A DNA stretch of 11,999 bases, taken from the NCBI GenBank assembly GCA_003557485.1, contig PWOI01000152.1:1-11999 (forward strand), in the 5' to 3' direction. Source of the DNA: Elusimicrobiota bacterium (lineage in GTDB: Bacteria; CG03; SLGR01; PWQF01). Shown here in pieces: positions 1 through 6,964 of this stretch. The stretch's first letter is position 1. Each line of letters starts with the position of its first letter. A program made the position numbers and the translations under genes. The notes beneath the pieces are model-generated. The model was not told the DNA's origin. It saw nothing but the letters and a program-made list of their open reading frames with translations, and did not search any database.

Positions 1-571
1 CGGAGCCTTTTCCGGGACAATGAAAAATGCGGAAGTGATAAAAAAAATAGCCTCTTTTGTGAATGTTCCCCTTCAGGTTGGCGGCGGAATAAGGGATTTT
101 CGGGCTATTGAAGAACTGTTTGGGTCTGGTGTATCAAGAGTAATAATGGGAACATCTGCCATCAAGGACAGGGATCTGCTTCGCCGGGCTTTAAATAGCT
201 GGCCCGGCAGAATAAGCGTGGGAATAGACTCTGAATCTGGAAAAGTGGCTATAGGCGGCTGGAAAGATGTTACGTCTGTTAAAGCTGAAACGCTGGCAGC
301 CGAAATTGAAGCAGAAGGAGTGGACGAAATAATTGTGACGGATATAAAAACAGACGGAATGCTTACAGGGCCTAATTTGAAGTGGGTTGAAGAAATAGCA
401 CGAAGAGTTAGTATTTCCGTTGTTGCTTCCGGGGGTGTTTCTTCAATAAGCGATATAGAAAGAATAAGAGACCTGGAACCGGCAAATATTACCGGGGTAA
501 TAGTGGGGAAGGCGCTTTACAGCGGAGGCTTTTCCCTGAAAGAAGCAATCGAAGCAGGCGGGAAGAAATAA
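1..571 (+). CDS. hisA: HisA (phosphoribosylformimino-AICAR-P isomerase), 5' end missing
   Basis: Isomerase of the fourth step of histidine synthesis (ProFAR to PRFAR), a cytosolic TIM barrel. The reading frame is already open at base 2 and gives GAFSGTM before the first ATG at 20, which matches the conserved HisA stretch that follows 'DLDGA'. So the ATG at 20 is internal, and about 50 N-terminal residues, including the first catalytic Asp, lie outside the window. Visible HisA marks are the phosphate-binding GGGIR (near 77-94), GVSRVIMGT, the second catalytic Asp in TDIKTDG (near 338-358), SGGVSS and GVIVGKALYSG near the end. HisF is the main paralogue, but GGW and the TDG/GPN loop are HisA-like. 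hisI follows after 12 bases, so this is the end of a his gene run, with hisF not between the two genes as it often is. Confidence 0.95.
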   Translation, partial: GAFSGTMKNAEVIKKIASFVNVPLQVGGGIRDFRAIEELFGSGVSRVIMGTSAIKDRDLLRRALNSWPGRISVGIDSESGKVAIGGWKDVTSVKAETLAAEIEAEGVDEIIVTDIKTDGMLTGPNLKWVEEIARRVSISVVASGGVSSISDIERIRDLEPANITGVIVGKALYSGGFSLKEAIEAGGKK

Positions 572-583
572 AAAGAGGAAAAA

Positions 584-964
584 ATGGATATCAGTAAACT
601 CAAATTTGATTCGCAGGGTCTTATACCCTGTATTGCGCAGGACTGCGATGATGGGCGTGTTCTTATGCTTGCCTATATGAATGCCGAGTCTATTAAAAAA
701 ACAATTGAGGAGAAAAAAGCCTGTTATTTTTCGCGTTCCCGCAACTCTCTCTGGCTTAAAGGAGAGGAGTCCGGAAATTTTCAGTATGTAAAGGAAATAT
801 ATACAGACTGCGACGGAGACACTATTCTTATTAAAGTGGAGCAACAGGGGTCGTGCGCCTGCCATAAAGGGTACAGGTCCTGTTTTTTCAGAAAATATGA
901 TAAAGGTGAGTTTGGTGTTTGCGAAAACAAAGTCAAAGACCCCGGGGAAATGTATAAAAAATAA
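584..964 (+). CDS. hisI: Phosphoribosyl-AMP cyclohydrolase HisI
   Basis: Hydrolyses the adenine ring of phosphoribosyl-AMP to give ProFAR, the third step of histidine synthesis and the one just before HisA. The 126-residue product is a single-domain cyclohydrolase with no fused HisE pyrophosphohydrolase, which must be encoded elsewhere if the pathway is complete. Family marks include MLAYMN (residues 28-33), [14 protein letters not shown] (48-61), the acidic metal site DCDGD (75-79, Asp75/77/79) and the [15 protein letters not shown] segment. The three conserved cysteines are Cys76, Cys93 and Cys100, expected to bind zinc; Cys91 is extra. The ATG at 584 has an AGAGGA ribosome binding site 5 bases upstream and follows hisA by 12 bases, so the two are cotranscribed. 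The last 20 residues after the SCFFR motif are lysine-rich and unremarkable. Confidence 0.95.
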   Translation: MDISKLKFDSQGLIPCIAQDCDDGRVLMLAYMNAESIKKTIEEKKACYFSRSRNSLWLKGEESGNFQYVKEIYTDCDGDTILIKVEQQGSCACHKGYRSCFFRKYDKGEFGVCENKVKDPGEMYKK

Positions 965-984
965 GCAGACGCGGAGTAAACCAG

Positions 985-1593
985 GTGAATAAGTTTCAGT
1001 TTCCCCGGAGAGGAGTCTACCTTCTCTTTGATCCCCTGAAGTGGAAAAAAAAGCCCTGGGAAAAGACCCTTGAAGAAGTTTTTCCGTTTGTCTGCGCTGT
1101 TCAGCTCAGAAGCCCTTCTATGTCCCTTGAGGAAACCGAAGATACAGCGGCTATATTAAGAAACATTACTTTAAGGGCGGGAGTTCCTCTCATAATAAAT
1201 AACTTTCCCGGTATTGCCGCTGGTTGCCGGGCGGATGGGGTCCATCTTGGAAAAGAAGATATGTCCGTCTCCCGGGCAAAGAAAGTTTTCAGCGGTATAA
1301 TAGGCGTTTCCCGTCATAATCAGCATGGAGCTGATGAAGCTGTAGAAGAGGGAGCTTCATACATAGGTGCCGGACCCGTATTTGCAACGGAAACAAAAGA
1401 TACCGGAAGAAAAACACTCGGGCCTGAAGGGTTCAGTAAAATAAAAAAGTCTTCGCCAATACCCGTTATACCTGTAGGAGGTATAAATCCGTCAAACCGG
1501 CGGCTTCTTTACGGCATATCAGATATTGTAGCGGTATCCTCAGCAATAAACAGCTCTCCGGACCCGGGAAAAACAGTAAACCTGCTTGTTTAA
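985..1593 (+). CDS. ThiE/TenI-like thiamine phosphate synthase family protein
   Basis: A 202-residue TIM-barrel protein of the thiamine phosphate synthase (ThiE/TenI) superfamily. ThiE joins HMP-pyrophosphate and thiazole phosphate. Family landmarks in order: AVQLR (residues 38-42), LIINN (69-73), ADGVHLGKED (83-92), GVSRH (107-111), GAGPVFATETK (128-138) and the phosphate-binding VGGI (164-167). Two residues differ from classical ThiE. The Lys two places after Arg42 is Pro44 (QLRSP instead of QxRxK), and the Mg-binding Asp of the IND motif is Asn73. Asp92, Ser109, Thr135 and Lys138 are kept. It may be a ThiE with altered chemistry or a TenI-like relative, so I give no symbol. Start is GTG at 985 with a GGAG 8 bases upstream, 20 bases after hisI. 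No other thi gene is nearby. Its stop overlaps by 4 bases the stop end of the convergent protease gene. Confidence 0.75.
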   Translation: MNKFQFPRRGVYLLFDPLKWKKKPWEKTLEEVFPFVCAVQLRSPSMSLEETEDTAAILRNITLRAGVPLIINNFPGIAAGCRADGVHLGKEDMSVSRAKKVFSGIIGVSRHNQHGADEAVEEGASYIGAGPVFATETKDTGRKTLGPEGFSKIKKSSPIPVIPVGGINPSNRRLLYGISDIVAVSSAINSSPDPGKTVNLLV

Positions 1594-2702
1594 ATTTTGG
1601 ATTGCGCGCGAAGAATTCTTTCCCTGGCGGGAGGATGAGAATAATAAAACCATTTAATTATTTTCGGAGGGTCGGCGTATGACAGGTATTTATTGGCAAA
1701 CGAGGCCATTACCGATATAAATTTTTCGGGCATACCGCTAAGCTCGATAGAGTCCCTATCGGCCTGCTTTTCAAATTTACGCGAGAGCATAAGAAGAAAA
1801 GGCTTAAATGCGAAATTAATAATTCCTAACGTAAGCATTACTGCAGGAAGCGAATAAATTGTATCAATCCGCCCAATCTGAAGGCTACGGGATATAAAAG
1901 GAAAGGCCCTGAATAAAATATACAGCGAAACCAGGGATGCAAATCCGTCAGCGGCGAGGAGTTTTGGTATGTGGCGGCGCACTGAATGACTCAGTTCGTG
2001 CGCCATAACAGCCTCAACTTCAGCATTGTCATAATTTTCAATAAGAGTGTCTCCGAGCAGCATTCTTCTGGTCTTTCCGAGTCCGGAAACTGCAGCGTTG
2101 GGCTTTTTAGTTTTATCCCCGAGGAAGATCTTGCATATTTCCACAATGTCAGCGCCGGCCTTTGATGCCATGCGGGTCAGGGACTGCTTAAGCCCTTCAT
2201 CCTCCAGAGGCTCAAGCCGGTAGAATATAGGTATAAGAAGAACAGTAGCCAGTCGCTGAAGAAGAGAGGTGAAAGCAAAAATGAAGATAGCGGTCCAGAG
2301 CCACCACAGGTTTTCGGATAGTCCCGTAAGATAATAGAATACGTTAACTGCAATAAGTCCGATTACCAGAGAGAGAAGAAAAGATTTAAAATAATCAAAT
2401 ACCCATTTCCCGAAGCTCTGTTTTGAGAATCCGAACCTGTGTTCAATCCTGAATCCGCCTATGTAGCTGAATATAAAAGTCAGAGCCTTCAGAAGTAAAA
2501 AGAAAACTGAAAAATAGATTGAACGCAGTATTAAAGGAGTCTCAAAAGAAGAGAATAAATTTCTCTGCAGGTTCTGGACTGAAGGAAGAAGAAGTATAAG
2601 CAGAAAGACGGCTGCTGTAATTGAAGAAAGTGAATCAGAATAAAGCTTACTGAAAAAATATTTTTTTGCTTTCTCCTGTTTTTTAGCATCAATTAATTCC
2701 AT
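1590..2702 (-). CDS. M48 family (Ste24/CAAX-protease type) membrane zinc metalloprotease
   Basis: A 370-residue multi-pass membrane peptidase. It carries the zinc motif HELSH (residues 235-239) with the third ligand Glu311 in the segment FEKQADRDS, which matches the family's ExxxAD pattern. PNAAVSGLGKTRR (201-213) is the conserved strand before the catalytic helix, and SHPPARERI (355-363) is the conserved C-terminal signature of Ste24-like enzymes. Hydrophobic segments lie near 27-40, 60-80, 108-126, 133-158, 252-270 and 283-304. Ste24 relatives remove residues from prenylated proteins in eukaryotes; bacterial homologues are mostly linked to membrane protein quality control, so the substrate here is unknown. 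The ATG is preceded by AAGGAG (plus-strand 2711-2716) at an 8-base spacing, which fixes the start. It is divergent from the cyclase gene and convergent with the ThiE-like gene. Confidence 0.93.
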   Translation of the reverse strand: MELIDAKKQEKAKKYFFSKLYSDSLSSITAAVFLLILLLPSVQNLQRNLFSSFETPLILRSIYFSVFFLLLKALTFIFSYIGGFRIEHRFGFSKQSFGKWVFDYFKSFLLSLVIGLIAVNVFYYLTGLSENLWWLWTAIFIFAFTSLLQRLATVLLIPIFYRLEPLEDEGLKQSLTRMASKAGADIVEICKIFLGDKTKKPNAAVSGLGKTRRMLLGDTLIENYDNAEVEAVMAHELSHSVRRHIPKLLAADGFASLVSLYILFRAFPFISRSLQIGRIDTIYSLPAVMLTLGIINFAFKPFLLMLSRKFEKQADRDSIELSGMPEKFISVMASFANKYLSYADPPKIIKWFYYSHPPARERILRAQSKI

Positions 2703-2775
2703 AAAAAAATCTCCTTAGTTGACGGTTCAAGTTGTCAATTTCAGGTATTTTAACTATAATAACGCCAACGGTCAA
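2703..2775 (-). promoter_or_regulatory. Promoter and ribosome binding site of the M48 protease gene
   Basis: Read on the minus strand there is a -35 TTGACC (plus-strand 2770-2775), a 17-base spacer and a -10 TAAAAT (plus-strand 2747-2752), five of six matches each to the sigma-70 consensus. Transcription would start near 2740 and reach the ribosome binding site AAGGAG at 2711-2716. The promoter overlaps the opposite promoter of the cyclase gene. This is a prediction from motif and spacing only. Confidence 0.5.
2732..2760 (+). promoter_or_regulatory. Sigma-70 type promoter of the CHASE2 cyclase gene
   Basis: The -35 is TTGTCA (2732-2737), the spacer is exactly 17 bases and the -10 is a perfect TATAAT (2755-2760). 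The predicted start of transcription is near 2767, only about 9 bases before the ATG at 2776. This supports that ATG over the TTG at 2719, which lies upstream of the -35. No Shine-Dalgarno is visible in the short leader, so the message would be nearly leaderless. Confidence 0.65.
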
Positions 2776-4716
2776 ATGAAAAAGAAAACCAGTTTAATAC
2801 TTCTTTGCCTTCTCCTTCCCGCTCTTGCGGCTGTAATGTTTGCGGCGGGTATAGGCAGCGCTCTTGAGCTTAAGACGCTGGACTGGCGATTTGTCCTGCG
2901 CGGGCCCGATCCTGTAAAAGATAACGTTCTTGTTGTAGCAATAGGAGACGAGAGTGTTTCACCCGAAGTTCTTGGGCGATGGCCATGGCGCCGCGCCTAT
3001 ATGGCGTCTTTTATTAATATAGTATCAAGATATTCTCCCCGGTCAATAGTTTTTGATATTCTTTTTACCGAACCTTCAGTAGATTTCCCAACTGATGATG
3101 TTATGTTTGCGGAACAGGCCGAAACGGCCGCAAATGTATATTTCCCTTTCTTTGTACGGGCTGAGGATGCGCCCCGCGCGCGGGGATACTCTGCTGTTAT
3201 GGATGAGGCCAACAGGGAGCTTCTTGAAAAGATTTCACTTGGTTCGGCATCGGAATATGCAGGTGCCCTTTTCATAGAAGCAGATAGTATTGTTATGCCA
3301 ATAAGTATATTAAGCGAGCATGCAGCCGGTTCCGGCTATGTTAATGCTACACCGGATCACGACGGGATAACACGAAGAATACCCCTGATAATAAACCACC
3401 GGGACAGCCTTCTGCCAAGCGTATCATTTAAAGCGGCCCTTGATTACCTGGGAGCTTCAAGTGAGGATGTAACTATCAATCCTGGCAGAAACATAACGGT
3501 CAGAACACCGGAAAGGACTATCAGGATACCTGTTGACAGCAGGCAGAGGATGCTGGTAAACCATTCTGGAGAGTTCAGTACGGAAAATATGCCTCTTCTT
3601 TCTTTTATCGGGCTTATAGTTGATCATGAGGATTTTCTGTCAGGAGAAGAGAAACCGGACTCTCTTAAAAAGATTGAAGACAAGGTCGTATTTCTTGGAC
3701 TTACTGCAACCGGAACGGTTGATTTAAGGCCGACGCCTTTTTCAACAGTATTCCCAATGGTTTCGTTTCTTGCAAACGGCACTGCAAACATTATAGAAGG
3801 AAATTTTCTTAAACAGGCTTCTCCCTTTACCGATATTCTTATCATACTCTTTTTAGGCTTTGCCGCGGCGCTAATAACAGTAAAGTTTAAAGCTGTGCCT
3901 TCCGCAGTTTTCAATATGATTCTTTTATCGGCTTTTTTTCTTGTGAGCTTTTACCTGTTCAGGAATAACTACGTAATAAGTGCTTTCTATCCTTTTGCTT
4001 CCGTTATTTTTTCTTATGCCGGAATTACCGTTTATAAATTTACAGGGGAAGAGCAGGAGAAAAAAGTTATACGGAATATGTTTCAGAGATACGTTTCATC
4101 GCAGGTGGTTGATAGCCTCCTCCAGCATCCCGAAACGATTAAGCTTGGAGGAGAAAAAAGATACCTTACCATGTTTTTTTCTGATATAAGGGGTTTTACA
4201 ACCATGTCGGAAAATCTTCAGCCGGAAGAAGTTGTGCATATACTCAACGAGTACCTTACTAAAATGATTGAAATCATTTTCAAATATAACGGTACCCTTG
4301 ATAAATTCATGGGAGACGCGATAATGGCTATATGGGGCGCTCCTACAGGAGAGGAGAAACACGCTGAAAAAGCTTTGCGAGCAGCTGTTGAAATGAGAGA
4401 TAGCCTGGAGCAGCTTCAGAAAAAATGGAAGGCCGAGGGCAAAAAATCCATTGCCGTGGGAATGGGCATCAATACCGGGAATGTGGTCGTAGGCAATATG
4501 GGCTCGGAACAGTTTGCCGACTATACAGTCATAGGGGACGATGTTAACCTTGCCGCCCGCCTTGAACAGAATGCCGGCCCCGGACAGATTCTCCTATCGG
4601 AAGAGACCTATAAAATTGTAGAAGATATTGTAAATGCAAGAAAACTTGAGCCACTCAAGGTAAAAGGAAAGGAAAAGCCGATCAACGTATACGAGGTTTA
4701 CGGACTTAAAAACTGA
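2776..4716 (+). CDS. CHASE2 sensor-class III adenylate cyclase
   Basis: A 646-residue membrane receptor expected to make cAMP from ATP. An N-terminal membrane anchor (residues 5-27) leads to an extracytoplasmic CHASE2 domain (about 28-345) with hallmark segments GRWPWRR (67-73) and VFDILFTEP (92-100). Three membrane helices follow (352-371, 374-395, 399-422), then a linker containing MFQRYVSSQVV, then the catalytic domain (462-645). Metal ligands are Asp470 (FFSDIRGFT) and Asp514 (KFMGDA). Base-recognition residues are Lys510 and Thr584 (DYTVIGD), and transition-state residues are Asn591 and Arg595. The Lys/Thr pair is that of class IIIb adenylate cyclases, not guanylate cyclases. All catalytic residues are present, so it should work as a homodimer. 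The frame is open back to a TTG at 2719, but that lies upstream of the promoter, so I chose ATG 2776. The CHASE2 ligand is unknown. Confidence 0.93.
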   Translation: MKKKTSLILLCLLLPALAAVMFAAGIGSALELKTLDWRFVLRGPDPVKDNVLVVAIGDESVSPEVLGRWPWRRAYMASFINIVSRYSPRSIVFDILFTEPSVDFPTDDVMFAEQAETAANVYFPFFVRAEDAPRARGYSAVMDEANRELLEKISLGSASEYAGALFIEADSIVMPISILSEHAAGSGYVNATPDHDGITRRIPLIINHRDSLLPSVSFKAALDYLGASSEDVTINPGRNITVRTPERTIRIPVDSRQRMLVNHSGEFSTENMPLLSFIGLIVDHEDFLSGEEKPDSLKKIEDKVVFLGLTATGTVDLRPTPFSTVFPMVSFLANGTANIIEGNFLKQASPFTDILIILFLGFAAALITVKFKAVPSAVFNMILLSAFFLVSFYLFRNNYVISAFYPFASVIFSYAGITVYKFTGEEQEKKVIRNMFQRYVSSQVVDSLLQHPETIKLGGEKRYLTMFFSDIRGFTTMSENLQPEEVVHILNEYLTKMIEIIFKYNGTLDKFMGDAIMAIWGAPTGEEKHAEKALRAAVEMRDSLEQLQKKWKAEGKKSIAVGMGINTGNVVVGNMGSEQFADYTVIGDDVNLAARLEQNAGPGQILLSEETYKIVEDIVNARKLEPLKVKGKEKPINVYEVYGLKN

Positions 4717-4733
4717 GGAAAAGTTTTTGGTTC

Positions 4734-4762
4734 TTGCAGTCATTGAATAAAATTATTATACT
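4734..4762 (+). promoter_or_regulatory. Candidate promoter of the purU-rnf operon
   Basis: A -10 TATACT (4757-4762, five of six) lies 17 bases after TTGCAG (4734-4739), which keeps only the TTG of the -35 consensus. Transcription would start near 4769, giving a leader of about 58 bases that holds the two hairpins at 4775-4816. It is the only promoter-like sequence I see in the 110-base gap before the operon. Readthrough from the cyclase gene is the alternative. Confidence 0.4.
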
Positions 4763-4774
4763 TTTTCTCAATTA

Positions 4775-4816
4775 CCGGGTTAGCCGGATGTTTTAAACCC
4801 GGGGCCGTCGGGCCCC
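4775..4816 (+). promoter_or_regulatory. Two overlapping leader hairpins upstream of purU
   Basis: Hairpin A pairs CCGGGTT (4775-4781) with AACCCGG (4796-4802) around a 14-base loop. Hairpin B pairs GGGGCC (4801-4806) with GGCCCC (4811-4816) around the loop GTCG. The two share bases 4801-4802, so full versions of both cannot form together. Hairpin B ends 10 bases before the purU ATG, where no clear Shine-Dalgarno is seen, and it is followed by TATAAATAAT rather than a T-run. This does not look like a plain terminator. A role in controlling translation or elongation is inference. Confidence 0.4.
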
Positions 4817-4826
4817 TATAAATAAT

Positions 4827-5693
4827 ATGAAAGACAATGCAATCCTATTAATATCCTGTCCCGACCGGAAAGGACTGATAGCAGCAGTTACTGATTTTGT
4901 TTTTTCCCGGGGAGGCAATATAGAGCATGCCGACCAGCATGTAGACAAGGACAGAAATATCTTTTTTATGCGGATAGAATGGTCTCTTGAGGGTTTTGAT
5001 ATTCCGCGCGGAGAGATATCCGGATGCTTCAGCCGGCTTGCAGAAAAATTTGATATGGAGTGGCAGCTTCACTTTAGCAGGGAAAAGACAAATACGGCGC
5101 TATTCGTTTCGGGAGAGTTGCACTGTCTTTATGACATCCTCTACAGATACTCCGAAGGCCAGTTCAATATAAACATTCCCCTTATAATATCCAATCACCC
5201 GGAAGCCGGTGAGGTTGCCGAAAGTTTCGGGGTGGATTTTGAGTTTATACCCGTTGAAAAAGAAAACAAAACTGAACAGGAAGAGCTCCAGCTTCAGCTG
5301 CTTAAAAAGTATGAAATAGAGACAGTTGTGCTTGCCAGGTATATGCAGATTCTTACCGGCCGGTTTGTAGATGAGTACGCTAACAGGATAATAAACGTTC
5401 ATCATTCCTTTCTTCCCGCTTTTGCCGGCGCCCGGCCCTATGAGAGGGCTTTCCGACGCGGAGTTAAAGTAATAGGTGCGACCAGTCATTACGTAACTGA
5501 AAAACTGGATGACGGGCCCATAATAGAACAGGATGTCGCAAGGGTAAGCCACCGGGACAGCGTCAGGGAGATGAAAAGAAAAGGCCAGGACCTGGAAAAG
5601 GCGGTTCTGTCAAGGGCGCTGAAATGGCATTCCGACCGGAAAATACTTGTTTACGGTTCTTCCGAAGAGGTAAAAACGGTAGTTTTTGACTGA
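4827..5693 (+). CDS. purU: Formyltetrahydrofolate deformylase PurU
   Basis: Hydrolyses 10-formyl-THF to formate and THF. PurU balances one-carbon folate pools and can supply formate. The 288-residue protein has an N-terminal ACT domain (residues 5-82, with CPDRKGLIAAVT and NIEHADQHVD), the usual regulatory part of PurU. A formyltransferase-fold domain follows (89-288), starting at HCLYDILYRY and IISNHPEAG. The active site is intact: Asn190 and His192 in INVHHSFLPAF, and Asp228 in EKLDDGPIIEQDV. The GARPYERAF and GVKVIGATSHYVT segments also fit PurU rather than PurN. Length is typical for the family. The stop TGA overlaps the rnfC start as TGATG, so translation of the two is probably coupled. 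No good ribosome binding site precedes the ATG, and a GC-rich hairpin ends 10 bases upstream. Confidence 0.95.
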   Translation: MKDNAILLISCPDRKGLIAAVTDFVFSRGGNIEHADQHVDKDRNIFFMRIEWSLEGFDIPRGEISGCFSRLAEKFDMEWQLHFSREKTNTALFVSGELHCLYDILYRYSEGQFNINIPLIISNHPEAGEVAESFGVDFEFIPVEKENKTEQEELQLQLLKKYEIETVVLARYMQILTGRFVDEYANRIINVHHSFLPAFAGARPYERAFRRGVKVIGATSHYVTEKLDDGPIIEQDVARVSHRDSVREMKRKGQDLEKAVLSRALKWHSDRKILVYGSSEEVKTVVFD

Positions 5694-6964
5694 TGGGCAT
5701 AGGGATTAAGCCTTTAACAAATAAAGAAACCGCCAGGTTTGAGCCGATACAGAACCTCCCTGTTCCTGAAGAGGTAATCCTTTATACGTCACAGCATATC
5801 GGGGCTCCTTCGGAAGTAATAGTTGAAAAGAAAGATACAGTCCGGAAGGGGCAGTTAATAGCTTCGCCCAAAGGAGGGTGCTCGGCGGCGCTCCATTCTT
5901 CAATTGCCGGAGTTGTCCGTGATATATCTAAGGTCAACATGTGCGGCGGCCGGTCCGGAAAAGCTGTTACTATTAAAAAAGAGAAAGTGCAGGAGCAGGA
6001 AAAAGATTTTATGAAGCCGCTTTCTTCTCCGGATGCCGATAAAATAATAAAAAGAATAGCCGATGCCGGAATAGTCGGAATGGGCGGAGCCGGGTTCCCG
6101 ACACATGTTAAGATAGTTCCGCCGAAGCCTGTGGATATCGCTTTTTTAAACGGATGCGAATGCGAACCTTTTCTTACAGCCGATGAAAGAGTAATGACCG
6201 AATATAACAAAAAAGTGGTTGAGGGGTTTGCCCTCCTGAAAAAAGCAACCGGAGCAGAAAAAGGCATAATAGGGATAGAAGACGACAAACCTGTTGCCAT
6301 AGAAAAAATAACCGAAGCTGCCGCCGCCTGCGATGACATCGAAGTGAAAATACTTGAAAAAATATACCCCCAGGGTTATGAGAAAATGCTTATTACAAAT
6401 ACGACAGGCCGGACGATACCCCCCGGGAAATTACCCTTTGACGTTGGCGTAACGGTCCATAACGCCTCCACTTGCCTGGCTGTTGCGGAAGCAGTCTTTG
6501 AAGGCAAACCGCTTATAGAAAGAGTGGTAACTGTTTCCGGGGAATGCCTGCCTCATCCGGTCAATTACAGGGTGCCTCTGGGTATGCCTGTCAGTGAAGT
6601 TTTGAGATACTCTATTTCAGGTATTTCCAAAATGGGAGAATTTGATGTTTATATGGGGGGGCCGATGATGGGTGTCTCCCTGGACAGCCTGGACTACGGG
6701 ATCCTGAAAACTACTTCCGGCATAATAGTGCAGCGCCCTTTTTTCAGGAAACAGGCTCCCTGTGTTAAATGCGGCCGCTGCGTGGATACCTGTCCTATGG
6801 GACTCTGCCCCCAGAGGCTGAATATGTTTTATGAAGGCAGGGATTTCGGATCTATGTCCGAAGCCGGACTGGAAAACTGTATGGAATGCGGATGCTGCAG
6901 TTATGAATGCCCTTCTGAAATCTGCCTTACCGAAAGGTTCAAGGAGGCCAAGATAAACCTGTGA
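5693..6964 (+). CDS. rnfC: RnfC, NADH-facing subunit of the Rnf complex
   Basis: Peripheral subunit of the ion-translocating ferredoxin:NAD+ oxidoreductase, on the cytoplasmic face, and the site of NAD(H) and FMN binding. The 423-residue protein has an N-terminal barrel/hybrid domain (residues 1-100). The nucleotide and flavin fold follows, with GMGGAGFPTHVK (129-140) and LNGCECEPFLTADERVM (152-168). A SLBB-like region covers about 275-345. Two [4Fe-4S] motifs are complete: Cys357/360/363/367 (CVKCGRCVDTCP) and Cys396/399/402/406 (CMECGCCSYECP), with an extra Cys401. The C-terminus ERFKEAKINL matches the usual end of RnfC, so the protein is not truncated although the next expected gene is missing. 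The ATG overlaps the purU stop by one base, and the TGA stop lies within the GTGA overlap with rnfG. Confidence 0.95.
   Translation: MGIGIKPLTNKETARFEPIQNLPVPEEVILYTSQHIGAPSEVIVEKKDTVRKGQLIASPKGGCSAALHSSIAGVVRDISKVNMCGGRSGKAVTIKKEKVQEQEKDFMKPLSSPDADKIIKRIADAGIVGMGGAGFPTHVKIVPPKPVDIAFLNGCECEPFLTADERVMTEYNKKVVEGFALLKKATGAEKGIIGIEDDKPVAIEKITEAAAACDDIEVKILEKIYPQGYEKMLITNTTGRTIPPGKLPFDVGVTVHNASTCLAVAEAVFEGKPLIERVVTVSGECLPHPVNYRVPLGMPVSEVLRYSISGISKMGEFDVYMGGPMMGVSLDSLDYGILKTTSGIIVQRPFFRKQAPCVKCGRCVDTCPMGLCPQRLNMFYEGRDFGSMSEAGLENCMECGCCSYECPSEICLTERFKEAKINL

Noticed and set aside
20-22. ATG at 20 as a true hisA start
   Set aside because: The frame is open to the window edge and the upstream residues GAFSGT match conserved HisA sequence, so the gene is cut by the window edge.
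443-865. Minus-strand open frame of 140 codons across hisA/hisI
   Set aside because: It lies opposite two well-conserved genes, shows no recognisable domain and has no start signals, so it is a shadow frame.
1611-1620. Palindrome AAGAATTCTT near the end of the protease gene
   Set aside because: It lies inside coding sequence, is short and AT-rich, and has no loop or T-run that would make a terminator.
2719-2775. TTG start that would extend the cyclase N-terminus by 19 residues
   Set aside because: It lies upstream of the -35 of a near-consensus promoter, lacks a ribosome binding site, and the added residues (TVQVVNFRYFNYNNANGQ) are polar and precede a typical lysine-rich membrane anchor start at ATG 2776.
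4801-4816. GGGGCC/GGCCCC hairpin as the cyclase terminator
   Set aside because: It is not followed by a T-run (TATAAATAAT instead) and sits 10 bases before purU, which fits a leader element better; a terminator role is not excluded.
5782-6339. Minus-strand open frame of 185 codons inside rnfC
   Set aside because: Low-complexity Ser/Pro/Ala/Thr-rich translation antisense to a gene with clear RnfC motifs; a shadow of its codon bias.
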